A DNA stretch of 64,000 bases from Pseudoteredinibacter isoporae (lineage in GTDB: Bacteria; Pseudomonadota; Gammaproteobacteria; Pseudomonadales; Cellvibrionaceae): the NCBI RefSeq assembly GCF_011602085.1, contig NZ_JAAONY010000004.1, positions 201,439-265,438 of the forward strand, in the 5' to 3' direction. Position numbers and translations under genes: made by a program. The notes below the pieces were generated by a model. That model ran no database searches, was not told the origin of the DNA, and saw only the letters and a program-made list of their open reading frames with translations. Below, piece by piece: positions 1 through 8,622 of this stretch (positions are counted from its first letter, which is position 1; every line of letters begins with the position of its first letter).

Positions 1-2
1 AC

Positions 3-1436
3 GGCGCCATTCAGTTAATTTGTGGCAGTGTCGGTGACACGCTGGATCGTTTAAACGAGCAGGATGTTGTGACCTTTACCGGTTCCGCATCGACAGGCCA
101 AATGCTGCGTTCCCATCCAAACATTATCGGCAAGTCCATTCCATTTACCATGGAAGCAGATTCATTGAACTGTTGTATTTTAGGTGCCGGTGTTGAGCCA
201 GGCAGCCCTGAATTCGATTTGTTTATTAAAGAAGTAGCCAAAGAAATGACCACCAAAGCGGGTCAGAAATGTACCGCGATTCGCCGTACGATTGTGCCTC
301 GCAATCGCGTTGAAGCGGTGCAGGAAGCTTTGGCTAAGCGTTTGGACGGCATCAAAATCGGTGACCCGGCTGCAGAAGGTGTGCGCATGGGTTCACTGGT
401 GGGGCGCGACCAAATGAACGATGTGCGTTCTGCGGTGAATAATCTCTGCGAAGCCGCCGAAGTGGTTTACGGTGGCAGCGATGATTTTGATGTGGTCGGT
501 GCGGATAAATCCAAAGGTGCGTTTTTCCCAAGCACGGTTTTGTACTGCGACCAGCCGCTTAACAGCGAAATTCCTCACTCGGTGGAAGCTTTTGGCCCCG
601 TCACCACTATGATGCCTTACGACACCACGGAAGAAGCGATTGAGCTTGCCAAAATGGGTAAAGGCAGCCTGGCAGGTTCGCTGGTTACCGCGGATGATCA
701 GGAAGCGGCGAAAGTGATTTTGAGTACCGCGTCTTACCACGGTCGTATGCTGGTTTTAAATCAGGATTGCGCAAAAGAATCGACAGGTCACGGTTCACCC
801 ATGCCAACGCTGGTACACGGTGGTCCGGGTCGCGCCGGTGGTGGTGAGGAACTCGGTGGTTTGCGTTCCGTGAAGCACTACATGCAGCGCACGGCGATTC
901 AGGCGTCTCCAACAACGATGACCGCAATCACCAAAGAGTTTAACCCGGGATCCGAGCAGCTGATTGACAAGATTCACCCGTTCCGTAAAAACTTCAATGA
1001 AGTACGTATCGGGGATACCTTGATTACCCATAAACGCACTGTGACGGAAGCTGACATCGTTAATTTCGGTTGTATTTCCGGCGATCACTTTTACGCACAC
1101 TTTGATGAAACCGCCGTCGCGGATTCTTTGTTCGGAAAACGTGTTGCTCACGGTTATTTCATTATCAGTGCTGCAGCCGGCATGTTCGTTGACCCGGCCC
1201 CAGGCCCGGTATTGGCTAACTACGGCCTTGAAAATCTGCGCTTTGTAGAGCCTGTTGGTATTGGTGACACCATCCAGACTCGACTGACTTGTAAGAAGAA
1301 AATCAAGAAAGACAAGCGCCCGGATGAAGATAAAGCGAATGGTGTTGTGGTTTGGGATGTGGAAGTTCGCAACCAACACGACGAGCCAGTGGCACTTTAC
1401 AACATCATGACTCTGGTCGAGCGCGAAGAAGACTGA
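3..1436 (+). CDS. paaZ: PaaZ, bifunctional oxepin-CoA hydrolase / semialdehyde dehydrogenase, 3' part only
   Basis: The reading frame is open from the left edge, so the N-terminal part (about 200 residues of a ~680-residue family) lies outside the window. In the phenylacetate pathway PaaZ opens the oxepin-CoA ring with its C-terminal MaoC-like hydratase and oxidises the resulting semialdehyde with its N-terminal aldehyde dehydrogenase. Seen here: the dehydrogenase glutamate in MEADSLN (codon 153-155), the catalytic cysteine in GQKCTAIRR (codon 270-272), the KESTGHGSP and [14 protein letters not shown] stretches typical of PaaZ, and the hotdog hydratase motif [10 protein letters not shown] (about 1080-1109) with its catalytic Asp and His. 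Both active sites are therefore intact. Other paa genes are presumably upstream of the window. A strong terminator follows. Confidence 0.95.
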   Translation, partial: GAIQLICGSVGDTLDRLNEQDVVTFTGSASTGQMLRSHPNIIGKSIPFTMEADSLNCCILGAGVEPGSPEFDLFIKEVAKEMTTKAGQKCTAIRRTIVPRNRVEAVQEALAKRLDGIKIGDPAAEGVRMGSLVGRDQMNDVRSAVNNLCEAAEVVYGGSDDFDVVGADKSKGAFFPSTVLYCDQPLNSEIPHSVEAFGPVTTMMPYDTTEEAIELAKMGKGSLAGSLVTADDQEAAKVILSTASYHGRMLVLNQDCAKESTGHGSPMPTLVHGGPGRAGGGEELGGLRSVKHYMQRTAIQASPTTMTAITKEFNPGSEQLIDKIHPFRKNFNEVRIGDTLITHKRTVTEADIVNFGCISGDHFYAHFDETAVADSLFGKRVAHGYFIISAAAGMFVDPAPGPVLANYGLENLRFVEPVGIGDTIQTRLTCKKKIKKDKRPDEDKANGVVVWDVEVRNQHDEPVALYNIMTLVEREED

Positions 1437-1481
1437 TTTTCTTCCCGCTAGACGCCTTGCAACGATTCCCGCAGTAACTTT

Positions 1482-1507
1482 AAGCCGCGCTTTGCGCGGC
1501 TTTTTTT
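1482..1507 (+). terminator. Rho-independent terminator after paaZ
   Basis: An 8-bp GC-rich stem (AGCCGCGC / GCGCGGCT) with a TTT loop is followed at once by seven T. It sits about 45 bp after the paaZ stop and points the same way. Confidence 0.9.
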
Positions 1508-1699
1508 ATGGGTGTTCGGGAACCGATTAGTTGTAAATAAGCGCTATGCGAGACAAAAACCAGCCATACATCGACGGACAAAGAGCCTGATTTCCATACA
1601 CATAATAGCCTTTATTGGGAAACACCAGCCAATTAGTATTGGCTTGTTAAAGAATAATCCATTCGCATGGTTTTAAGCTTTATCCGACAAATCTTTAAT

Positions 1700-2383
1700 T
1701 TACCCTTTTAGTTCTTTTAAGAGATGCTTTTTGTAATCTTTCCAACGGTAAACACCTTTGTACATCCAGAATATGTGGGGGATTACAATATCGTTGCCTA
1801 GATTCCAGTAGTCCTTTTCTACTATCTCACCGTTGACTTTGAGTGCTCTAAGTTTAATAGACTGGAATTCGATATCGGCGGATTTTGGGATTTTGACGAT
1901 ATAAGCTGGAGTAATCCACTCCTGCCACTCTTTGTCAGTTGAAGATCGGCGAGTCATGAACTGAGATACGGTTTTCCAATCAGCTTCCAGACCCACATAG
2001 TATTTCCTGCATAACCTTTTTTGAGCCTGTTCTATCGACTCGTTTAGCGGTGCTTCGCGGCTTTTGTGTACGACGTTTGGGCGTTGGTAGTCTCTTAAGA
2101 ATACAAGGTATTCACTAGCTAGATCCAAAATATGCCCCTGAATGAAAAAATCAACCGTTTCTTCGCCTCCCTTATAGCTCTCAGCGACCTGAGCGGAAAC
2201 TTTTTGTCCGCAGATTAGTATTTTTCCATCATGATTGACCGTATAAATCTCAGCTCCAGTGACAAAAATTCTGGCAACGATTTCTGCCTTGTTGGCGTAG
2301 ACTGCAATATCTTGCTTCATGTAACTGGTTGCCCAGGATTTGCTGAATATCAGCAGGGTCACAATATAGACTAGAAATTTCAT
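1700..2383 (-). CDS. Secreted protein of unknown function
   Basis: I do not recognise this 227-residue protein. It begins with a clear Sec signal peptide (hydrophobic stretch at residues 3-16, probable cleavage after SWA near residue 18), so it is probably periplasmic. The segment CGQKVSAQVAESYKGG, followed further on by LASEYLVFLRDYQ, has the order of motifs found in small secreted OB-fold/NTR-like domains (cysteine, V-x-E-x-x-KG, then YLVFL), but this is only a weak resemblance. Three cysteines occur, one of them in the mature N-terminal half (ILICG). The gene stands alone, convergent with paaZ and more than 300 bp from its upstream neighbour. Base composition is lower in GC than the flanking genes, which could point to acquisition. 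Confidence 0.7.
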   Translation of the reverse strand: MKFLVYIVTLLIFSKSWATSYMKQDIAVYANKAEIVARIFVTGAEIYTVNHDGKILICGQKVSAQVAESYKGGEETVDFFIQGHILDLASEYLVFLRDYQRPNVVHKSREAPLNESIEQAQKRLCRKYYVGLEADWKTVSQFMTRRSSTDKEWQEWITPAYIVKIPKSADIEFQSIKLRALKVNGEIVEKDYWNLGNDIVIPHIFWMYKGVYRWKDYKKHLLKELKG

Positions 2384-2710
2384 TAATCTTCCATGTGTTA
2401 ATGATTGAGATTGACTTGTGCGCGTACTTTAGCTTTCTGGGTTGAGAGTTTACCTTTCCGATTTTACCAGCTTAAAACATACCAAAAAATAATAACATTA
2501 GTCCGAAAGTTCTTGCTTCTCTGGTGAAGCATGATACCTAAATGCTAGCGGTGATTGTACAGCTGCGGCAGGTGGCGTGTAATGGGAGAAAATGCTCCTT
2601 TGTTTTTCTCCCATGATCCTAAGCCAATGATACTTATGTCAAGATGATAGAAGTTCCTGCCATAAAGGCTAAAGTAGGTTAGGGGGCATCATCGCCAGGT
2701 TATCCCTTAT
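2384..2710. other. Intergenic region with one strong hairpin
   Basis: This 327-bp gap between the unknown secreted protein and the carotenoid oxygenase holds no credible gene. It is AT-rich near the secreted-protein start, where its promoter must lie, and contains an 11-bp perfect inverted repeat listed separately. Confidence 0.6.
2582..2614. repeat. Perfect 11-bp inverted repeat
   Basis: Arms ATGGGAGAAAA (2582-2592) and TTTTCTCCCAT (2604-2614) are separated by 11 bases. It lies about 100 bp beyond the stop of the carotenoid oxygenase gene on the minus strand and could be its terminator or a processed hairpin; the U-rich run is inside the stem rather than after it, so it is not a standard terminator. 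Confidence 0.55.
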
Positions 2711-4168
2711 TTAAGCCCCCACAAAACATCCATGAAACCCAAACGGAAATTGCTCTTCAGCCCAGGCCATGGAGACGGGTCCAGCGGCTAATTGACCTGC
2801 CCGAAACAGAGCTATCCCGGTTTGTTGCGTGTCACGATTTGCTAATGTGTGTAGAACATACTCCTGACCGTTTTTGCTGCGTACGAATAGTGGCTCTTCA
2901 ATCGTAAAACCTTTCCCGAAATCGAAAACCTCTTGCTCGGCTGTTAATGGGTGATAGCTGAGTAAGTAGTCTTGATCAGTTTTGGATCCCGGAGAAACAG
3001 GCCGCCCCATGCCAATAATGGATTGAGGCTTGAAGGGTTGGCTTTCCTTAATGTTGGGAAACTCCATGGAAAGCTGACTGTGTTCCTTGCGCCAACGGCC
3101 AGTTTTAATATTTATGCGGTACAGATTCAGCTCGCTATTGTATTGAGTAGCGTCTTTGGCGAAGGCAGATTGAGGCCCAAGGCCCAGACCCTTGCTCATA
3201 ACGTCTGCATTTTTATATTCGGCCATGGAAAAACAGAGCTCGTCACCCAATTCAAAAGCATTGCCAAAGTGGAATACAAAGTTTGCGGGAATATCGATGG
3301 TTTTAAAAACGCTGAGGTCATTTTTATCCAGCAAAATAATTTCAGACTTCCCCTTCGCATCAAAGTGGAAACTGTCAAAATAGTTTTTCCCGGCACTGTA
3401 GATGTTGGCTGTGTTCACCAGAATGACAAAACGCGGGCTCAAAGCAAAGGCGTGCATATAACCCGCCTGTTGCATGGGAATGGCTTTTACGCGCTTTAGG
3501 TTCGCTTTGGCATCCAATTGGTAAACGATAGTTCGGGCCTGGCCACCGTAAATCCACGAACCGATATTCCACCAGTCACCGTTCGCATCCCGTAATGGAT
3601 GTGCCGAAAAGGGCAGGTGTTTTAAATCGTCGCTCCAATCAACCCGACCATAGGTGGCCAGAGTGTCCGGATCAATTTCATAGGCAGAACCGGCTTCCCA
3701 CAGCGCGAACAGCTTATCTCCCATTTTGCGCACTGAAATATTGGCGGGATTAGCGGTGTCATTATTGCGCGAGGATCGAGGGTTTGGTGGGCTGCTGCCC
3801 AAACCACGATACAAGAAGCGGCCGGCTTCTTCTTCGGCGAGGTATTTATGGGTGGCCACCATTTGAGCCTGGTGGTAAACCTGGCCACCCTCCAAGGTAA
3901 AGCGTTGTATCATGCCGTCGCCATCAAACAGATGGCTGTGCTGAAAACCATCGCGTTCCAACATGGCTGGACTGTTGCGATACAGATTCCCGACCAGATC
4001 TTCAGGCCATTGTCCTTCAACGCGCAATCGGGTTTTAGGGAACTGCTTGGGCACGCCATTAAAGGCCGTGTCGGAACCGGTACCGGCCAGGCTCAGGCCG
4101 GCTTTTGCGCCCAGACCGAGCGCGGAAGCCGCGCCCATTTGTTGAATAAACTGACGACGATTAGGCAT
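2711..4168 (-). CDS. Tat-exported carotenoid oxygenase (RPE65/CCD family)
   Basis: A 485-residue member of the carotenoid cleavage oxygenase family, Fe(II) enzymes that split conjugated double bonds of carotenoids, stilbenes or lignin-derived compounds with O2. The N-terminus carries a twin-arginine signal (NRRQFIQQ, residues 3-10, then a small hydrophobic Ala/Gly/Leu region), so export of the folded metalloenzyme to the periplasm is predicted. Family landmarks are visible: HSHLFDGDGM near residue 80, and histidines in the usual four iron-ligand contexts (FSAHPLRD, YMHAFALSP, FHFGNAFE and the C-terminal FGFHGCF). It follows the DUF2141 gene by 13 bp on the same strand, so the two are probably co-transcribed. 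Substrate cannot be read from the sequence; export argues against a purely cytoplasmic retinal-forming role. Confidence 0.9.
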   Translation of the reverse strand: MPNRRQFIQQMGAASALGLGAKAGLSLAGTGSDTAFNGVPKQFPKTRLRVEGQWPEDLVGNLYRNSPAMLERDGFQHSHLFDGDGMIQRFTLEGGQVYHQAQMVATHKYLAEEEAGRFLYRGLGSSPPNPRSSRNNDTANPANISVRKMGDKLFALWEAGSAYEIDPDTLATYGRVDWSDDLKHLPFSAHPLRDANGDWWNIGSWIYGGQARTIVYQLDAKANLKRVKAIPMQQAGYMHAFALSPRFVILVNTANIYSAGKNYFDSFHFDAKGKSEIILLDKNDLSVFKTIDIPANFVFHFGNAFELGDELCFSMAEYKNADVMSKGLGLGPQSAFAKDATQYNSELNLYRINIKTGRWRKEHSQLSMEFPNIKESQPFKPQSIIGMGRPVSPGSKTDQDYLLSYHPLTAEQEVFDFGKGFTIEEPLFVRSKNGQEYVLHTLANRDTQQTGIALFRAGQLAAGPVSMAWAEEQFPFGFHGCFVGA

Positions 4169-4181
4169 GGGATTTCTCCAG

Positions 4182-4634
4182 TTAGCGCAGATTGATTACG
4201 ATGGTTTTGTCTTCTTCCAGCTTAAAGCTCGCCTTGTTGAACTTGGCGGGGCCAAACGCGCCAGCGTCGTTGGAAAAACCATAGGGTTCGCTGGGAATTC
4301 CGAGCATATTCCGATCCAGCTCACGGTTGTTGTTGGCATCGTGGTACAGGCTCACCGCATATTCGCCAGCGTTCAGGTCGTGAAAGGTGATGCGTAGCGT
4401 GTCACCATTGATGCGCTGCTGGACATTTGCGACGGATTTGCCGTCCATCTTGTTGAAATGCTCGGCATCGTCATAAAGGCTCAGATAGGTCGTTCCTTTG
4501 CTTTCCTCGTAGCCTTTGATCAGCAGGGTCAGTTGATGTTGGCTCTGTTCGGCCAGAGTTAAGGGGCTACAGGCCAGGCCCAAAAGGGCAAGCATGGATG
4601 TTATGGTTTTGGATGTATGACTTAAGCGTTTCAT
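4182..4634 (-). CDS. DUF2141 family periplasmic protein
   Basis: A 150-residue secreted protein of the DUF2141 family. The ATG at 4634 is chosen because it has a good ribosome site (GGAGAG six bases upstream) and starts a normal signal peptide ending near LTLAEQ; a longer frame to 4751 lacks both. The mature part shows the family hallmarks: a transthyretin-like beta-sandwich with LNAGEYAVSLYHDANNN and LGIPSEPYGFSNDA, ending in a conserved F-x-K-A-S-F-x-L strand. Members are often found beside carotenoid/retinal or lipid enzymes, but no biochemical role is firmly known. Here it is the first gene of a likely two-gene operon with the carotenoid oxygenase. Confidence 0.85.
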   Translation of the reverse strand: MKRLSHTSKTITSMLALLGLACSPLTLAEQSQHQLTLLIKGYEESKGTTYLSLYDDAEHFNKMDGKSVANVQQRINGDTLRITFHDLNAGEYAVSLYHDANNNRELDRNMLGIPSEPYGFSNDAGAFGPAKFNKASFKLEEDKTIVINLR

Positions 4635-4704
4635 GGTGATCTCTCCAGATGTGAGTTGCGTTTCAGTGGTGAGCAGTATCTCTCCAGAAGCGTTTTCACA
4701 CAGT

Positions 4705-4750
4705 TGCCAAAAGTCATGACATTGACCAGCTGAAAACATGACTTTTGGCA
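4705..4750. promoter_or_regulatory. 14-bp perfect inverted repeat, candidate operator
   Basis: Arms TGCCAAAAGTCATG (4705-4718) and CATGACTTTTGGCA (4737-4750) are perfect complements with an 18-bp spacer. It lies in the divergent region between the DUF2141/carotenoid oxygenase operon and the sensor kinase/response regulator operon, about 70 bp from one start and 115 bp from the other. The geometry and position suit a dimeric regulator, most simply the adjacent LuxR-type response regulator. Binding is inference. Confidence 0.6.
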
Positions 4751-4864
4751 CCTGAGAACAATCGACAACTTCCTATAATGTTCAGCTACATTGAGCCATC
4801 CGATGTCTGGGGCAGGGTGCGTTCAGTGATAGTATTGAGAGAAATGTAATAAAGCAGGAATACC

Positions 4865-5971
4865 ATGAAGAACACGAGGATGACTTTGGGAGAGCTGGCT
4901 TTGATTGCCAGCGGGTTGCTGACCATATTAGTGGTGGCGATTGTCGACTATAAAATCAATCCGGTCTGGAACGTTGGTCGCGCGATTGGCTTTACAGTGT
5001 TTATGTCTGCTTTTACCTGGTTATGCTTTCTGGAAGATATCCAGTCCAAGCTGATGTTACGCGGCTTGATGGCGGTACAGATCGTCTGTGCGTTTTACTT
5101 GTTTGTGGGTTTTCCCTTCGAACCTATTATGGTCCTGTTGGTGGTCACCGCAGGACAGGTGCCCTACGTGGCCGGGCGCTACAGCCATATTCTTCTGGTA
5201 TTGGTGAACATCCCGTTTTTTGTCTATTCGAGCTTTTACTCCGAAATGCCTCTGCATACCTTGAGCCTTGTGATGTTCCTGGGCTTTCAGTTGTTTGCAG
5301 GTTCTTCCAGTCAGGCAAGAAAAGAAGCCAAGGAAAACAAGGAAGAACTGGAGGCAGTCAACCTGAAATTGCACGCCACCCAGGCTCTACTGGCCCAGCA
5401 AAGCCAGCAGCAGGAGCGTTTGAGAATTGCTCGGGATTTGCACGATAGCATCGGCCATCGATTGACAGCCCTCAGTTTGCAGTTGGAGCATGCCAAGCAT
5501 CAAAACCCGGAGTCCTTCGAGCCCTGGCGAGCGGAGTTGGGCGAGCAGGTAAAAGGAACCTTGGGGCAGTTGCGGGAAATTGTAAAAGCCACCCGACAGC
5601 AAGGCGAGATTGAGTTGGTCGAAGTGCTCAAACGACTACAAACCTCGCTGCCGAAAAATATTCAGTTGCTGTACCCGGAGTCTTTACCCGTTAATGACCC
5701 GGAGTTGGGGGAGCAACTTGCTTTCTGCATGCAGGAAGCGATCAGCAATGCGCTAAGACATGGCGGGGCCGACCGAATTGAAATCTCCAGCCCGAGTGCA
5801 GCACCTTTGCAGCTAAAGGTGCGCGATAATGGCCGCTCTATACAGCAATGGCAGGCGGGCAGTGGTTTATTAGGGATGCGGGAACGCCTGAAAGAGTATG
5901 GCGGTTCGGTTGAACTCAGCCCGAATGGACAGGGTATGGACTTAAATTTAATCACAGCGGTAAGTCGTTAA
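4865..5971 (+). CDS. DesK-like sensor histidine kinase I
   Basis: A 368-residue membrane histidine kinase. Residues 1-145 hold about five hydrophobic segments and very little extracytoplasmic sequence, the layout of DesK-type kinases that sense membrane state. A coiled linker (about 150-185) leads to the HisKA_3 phospho-acceptor helix, RIARDLHDSIGHRL, with the phosphorylated His at residue 193. The HATPase_c domain has the N-box (EAISNALRHGG), DNGRS and GLLGMRERL motifs. Start ATG 4865. The response regulator gene begins one base after its stop codon, so the pair is co-translated. The neighbouring inverted repeat suggests that the pair controls the divergent DUF2141/oxygenase operon. Confidence 0.92.
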   Translation: MKNTRMTLGELALIASGLLTILVVAIVDYKINPVWNVGRAIGFTVFMSAFTWLCFLEDIQSKLMLRGLMAVQIVCAFYLFVGFPFEPIMVLLVVTAGQVPYVAGRYSHILLVLVNIPFFVYSSFYSEMPLHTLSLVMFLGFQLFAGSSSQARKEAKENKEELEAVNLKLHATQALLAQQSQQQERLRIARDLHDSIGHRLTALSLQLEHAKHQNPESFEPWRAELGEQVKGTLGQLREIVKATRQQGEIELVEVLKRLQTSLPKNIQLLYPESLPVNDPELGEQLAFCMQEAISNALRHGGADRIEISSPSAAPLQLKVRDNGRSIQQWQAGSGLLGMRERLKEYGGSVELSPNGQGMDLNLITAVSR

Positions 5972-5972
5972 A

Positions 5973-6614
5973 ATGATATCGATAGCACTCGTAGACGATC
6001 AGGCCTTAATTCGAGAAGGTGTCAGCCGTTTATTGCAACTTAATGAACATTTTGAAATGTCCTGGGAAGCCAGCAATGGCCAGGAGGCTCTGGATAAACT
6101 GTCGGAACAGCCGGTCGACATCATCATCAGCGATATTCGCATGCCTAAAATGGATGGCATCGCTTTTGTGCAGGCCTTGCGCGATAAAGGTGATAACACC
6201 GCAATATTGATGCTCACCACCTTTGATGAACATCAGCTGTTTATTCAAGCTCTGCGTGCCGGGGCAAACGGCTTTCTGTTGAAAGATGTCAGCCTGGAAA
6301 AACTGCATAAGGCCGTGGAGACCGTTGCCGGTGGAGGTTTTCTGGCGGAACCTGAGTTACTGCAAAACGATGCCTTACAGAGCATCGACGACGAGCAGTT
6401 GAGTCGACCACTGTTGTTGGAGGAACTCAACGATAAGGAGCGGCAGATTCTCCGCTACATCGCGGCAGGTTTTAGCAATAAAGAAATTGCCGGTGCGGTG
6501 TTTCTGTCTGAAGGCACGGTGAAAAATCATATCTCCACCATATTGCAAAAAATGGAAGCGCGGGATCGCACTCAGGCTGTGGTTAAAGCTTTGCGATGGA
6601 AGTTGCTGGATTAA
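5973..6614 (+). CDS. NarL/LuxR-family response regulator I
   Basis: A 213-residue response regulator, partner of the kinase just upstream. The receiver domain (1-120) has the acidic pocket LVDDQ, phospho-acceptor Asp54 in IISDIRMPKMDG, the LTTF threonine region and the switch lysine in LLKDVS. The C-terminal domain is a LuxR-type helix-turn-helix (LNDKERQILRYIAAG, then SNKEIAGAVFLSEGTVKNHIS). Phosphorylation should promote dimer binding to inverted repeats, such as the one at 4705-4750. It is convergent with the peptidase gene that follows, with a hairpin between. Confidence 0.93.
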   Translation: MISIALVDDQALIREGVSRLLQLNEHFEMSWEASNGQEALDKLSEQPVDIIISDIRMPKMDGIAFVQALRDKGDNTAILMLTTFDEHQLFIQALRAGANGFLLKDVSLEKLHKAVETVAGGGFLAEPELLQNDALQSIDDEQLSRPLLLEELNDKERQILRYIAAGFSNKEIAGAVFLSEGTVKNHISTILQKMEARDRTQAVVKALRWKLLD

Positions 6615-6626
6615 ATAAGAAATAGC

Positions 6627-6647
6627 GGCGGCAATCCCATTGCCGCC
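6627..6647. terminator. Hairpin between convergent genes
   Basis: Perfect 9-bp arms GGCGGCAAT / ATTGCCGCC around a CCC loop, 12 bp after the regulator stop and 24 bp after the peptidase stop. On the minus strand it is followed by a T-rich tail (CTATTTCTTATTT), so it most likely terminates the peptidase transcript. Confidence 0.7.
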
Positions 6648-6671
6648 ACTGACACAGAAGCGGGATAAAAA

Positions 6672-7886
6672 TCAGGCTTCGTATCCGAAGGGGTCATCAA
6701 CAGAATGGCTGGGTTCGGTAAACCATACCGGGCCATCTTCGCCCATATAAAAGTGGTCTTCCAAGCGCACACCAAACTCGCCGGGTAACACCAGCATGGG
6801 CTCATTGGAGAAGACCATGCCGGGCGCCAGTGGTGTTTTATCGCCACGAACCAGGTAGGGCCCCTCGTGAATATCGATACCGCAACCGTGACCGGTGCGG
6901 TGGGGCAAACCCGGCAGTTCATAGTCCGGGCCAAAACCGGCGCCTTCCAGAGCTTCACGGGCGGCGTTGTCGGCGGCTTCGCAAGGTTGACCAAGCTGCG
7001 CTGCGGCAAAGGCGGCCGCTTGGGCATCTTTTTCAACCTGCCAGGCTTGACGCTGGCGCTCGGTGGCTTCGCCATAGGCGTAGCTGCGGGTAATGTCTGA
7101 GTTGTAGCCTTCAACGAGGCAACCTGTGTCGATCAGCACCCAATCGTTCTCTTGAAGAATCTGCGGGTCTTTTACGCCGTGTGGAAAGCTGCTGGCCAAA
7201 CCAAACAGTACGATGCAAAAAGAAGAGCCGCTGGCGCCCACTTTTTTGTGCGCTTCATTAATAAACTGGGTGACTTCCGTCGTGCTGATGCCAGGGCGTA
7301 GAATTCGTGCGGCGGCCTTGTGTACCTCGATGGTCATATCTTTGGCACGTTGCATCAGGGCGAGTTCGGCGTTGGATTTTTGTTGGCGGCAAGCGGTGCT
7401 GACGCTGTTGCCATTAATAATGTCCAAATGTGGATTGGCTTTAGCAATGGCGTCGACCTGGAAAAACCCAGCGGAATCGTCAATGCCAAGCTTGCCGGAA
7501 TCAATGCCGCGTCCGCGCAGGACCTCGCCCAGAAGGGCATGGGGACTTTCATGTTCGTGCCAGCCGTGGAAAGGGGCATCGATCAGCATAAAGTCGCGCA
7601 GGGAATTCTCTTCAAAGTGAGGGGCAATATAGTGCAGCTCGCCGTTGGCCAATAAAACTGCGCCGACCAGACGTTCACTGGCGTACCACTTTAAACCGGT
7701 GAAATAATACAGGTTAGTGCCCGCGTTCAAATAGCAGGCGGCAACACCTTGCTCCTGCATTAACTGGCAGGCGCGCTGTTGGCGTTGTAAAAATTCTTCT
7801 TTGGCAATCGGCGTGATATCGCCTGTCATATTGCTGAGTTTGGCCAGCTCCGCTTCCGGGCTGGAGCCTCCTACACCTATGGTCAT
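6672..7886 (-). CDS. M24-family metallopeptidase (Xaa-Pro dipeptidase/aminopeptidase type)
   Basis: A 404-residue peptidase with the N-terminal creatinase-like domain and the C-terminal pita-bread metal domain. Dinuclear metal ligands can be read in order: two Asp in LIDTGCLVEGYNSDITRSY, His in HRTGHGCGIDIHEGP, Glu in SNEPMLV and Glu in VRLEDHFY. These enzymes remove residues next to proline, usually with Mn or Co. No signal peptide is visible, so it is cytoplasmic. The start ATG 7886 is supported by GGAGAG five bases upstream. It lies between two DesKR-like systems but has its own flanking hairpins, so it is transcribed separately. PepP versus PepQ cannot be decided by eye. Confidence 0.88.
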   Translation of the reverse strand: MTIGVGGSSPEAELAKLSNMTGDITPIAKEEFLQRQQRACQLMQEQGVAACYLNAGTNLYYFTGLKWYASERLVGAVLLANGELHYIAPHFEENSLRDFMLIDAPFHGWHEHESPHALLGEVLRGRGIDSGKLGIDDSAGFFQVDAIAKANPHLDIINGNSVSTACRQQKSNAELALMQRAKDMTIEVHKAAARILRPGISTTEVTQFINEAHKKVGASGSSFCIVLFGLASSFPHGVKDPQILQENDWVLIDTGCLVEGYNSDITRSYAYGEATERQRQAWQVEKDAQAAAFAAAQLGQPCEAADNAAREALEGAGFGPDYELPGLPHRTGHGCGIDIHEGPYLVRGDKTPLAPGMVFSNEPMLVLPGEFGVRLEDHFYMGEDGPVWFTEPSHSVDDPFGYEA

Positions 7887-7981
7887 GCTTCTCTCCGGCT
7901 ATGGTTGTGTTTATCTGCTGCTTATTATTATGGCTAATGCTGCAAAGGTGTAGCGGTTTTCAGGGAGCTTCCCAAAGGAGA

Positions 7982-8008
7982 ATGCGGCAAACGAGAACTT
8001 TGCCGCAT
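7982..8008. terminator. Hairpin after response regulator II
   Basis: Perfect 10-bp arms ATGCGGCAAA / TTTGCCGCAT with a 7-base loop, 10 bp past the response regulator stop (minus strand), followed in that direction by TTCTCCTTT. Confidence 0.65.
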
Positions 8009-8018
8009 ATAATTTGGA

Positions 8019-8621
8019 TTAGAGCCAGCCTTTTTGCTTGGCGATGCGTGCGGCGTCGATGCGATTGCTGGCGTTGAGTTTGGCGATGGCTTCGGACAGG
8101 TAATTGCGCACGGTGCCTTCAGAGAGGAAAAGCTTGCCGGCGATTTCGCTGGTTTTCAGTCCTTCACCGGCCAGACGCAGGGCCTTACGCTCTTTGTCGG
8201 TGAGTGGGTCATTGTCCCCCAGAGCGCTCAGCGCTAGCTCTGGATCGATTACGGTTTTTCCCTGCATAATTTGCTGGATGGCGGCCAGCAATGAATCAGA
8301 GGGTGCTTCTTTCAGAATAAAACCGCCGACACCCGCTTCAATCGCTCGGCGAATGTAACCCGCGCGTGAAAAGGTGGTCATGATGGCGGTCTTTACCGCA
8401 GGATAATCCTGTCGAATCTTCTCCACCAGCTCGAGTCCTGTCATATTGGGCATTTCGATATCACTGAGAACCAGATCGGGTTGCTCAGCTTTGATCATTT
8501 CCAGAGCCTGCACACCATCTTCGGCCTGGCCAATAACCTCCAAACCTTCTTCCAGTTGCAGGAGGGCACTGATGGCTCCGCGAACCAACGCCTGGTCTTC
8601 CACAATTAACACCTTGGTCAT
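8019..8621 (-). CDS. NarL/LuxR-family response regulator II (DesR-like)
   Basis: A 200-residue response regulator. The receiver domain carries IVEDQ, phospho-acceptor Asp54 in LSDIEMPNMTG and the switch lysine in ILKEAPSD; the LuxR-type DNA-binding domain covers about 135-200 (LTDKERKALRLAGEGL, then SEIAGKLFLSEGTVRNYLS). It starts one base after the kinase stop codon and is last in a likely TPR-kinase-regulator unit. It is of the same length class and type as DesR of Bacillus, which controls a lipid desaturase, but its own target is unknown. Palindromic GTCA/TGAC sites upstream of the TPR gene are candidate autoregulatory sites. Confidence 0.92.
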   Translation of the reverse strand: MTKVLIVEDQALVRGAISALLQLEEGLEVIGQAEDGVQALEMIKAEQPDLVLSDIEMPNMTGLELVEKIRQDYPAVKTAIMTTFSRAGYIRRAIEAGVGGFILKEAPSDSLLAAIQQIMQGKTVIDPELALSALGDNDPLTDKERKALRLAGEGLKTSEIAGKLFLSEGTVRNYLSEAIAKLNASNRIDAARIAKQKGWL

Positions 8622-8622
8622 G

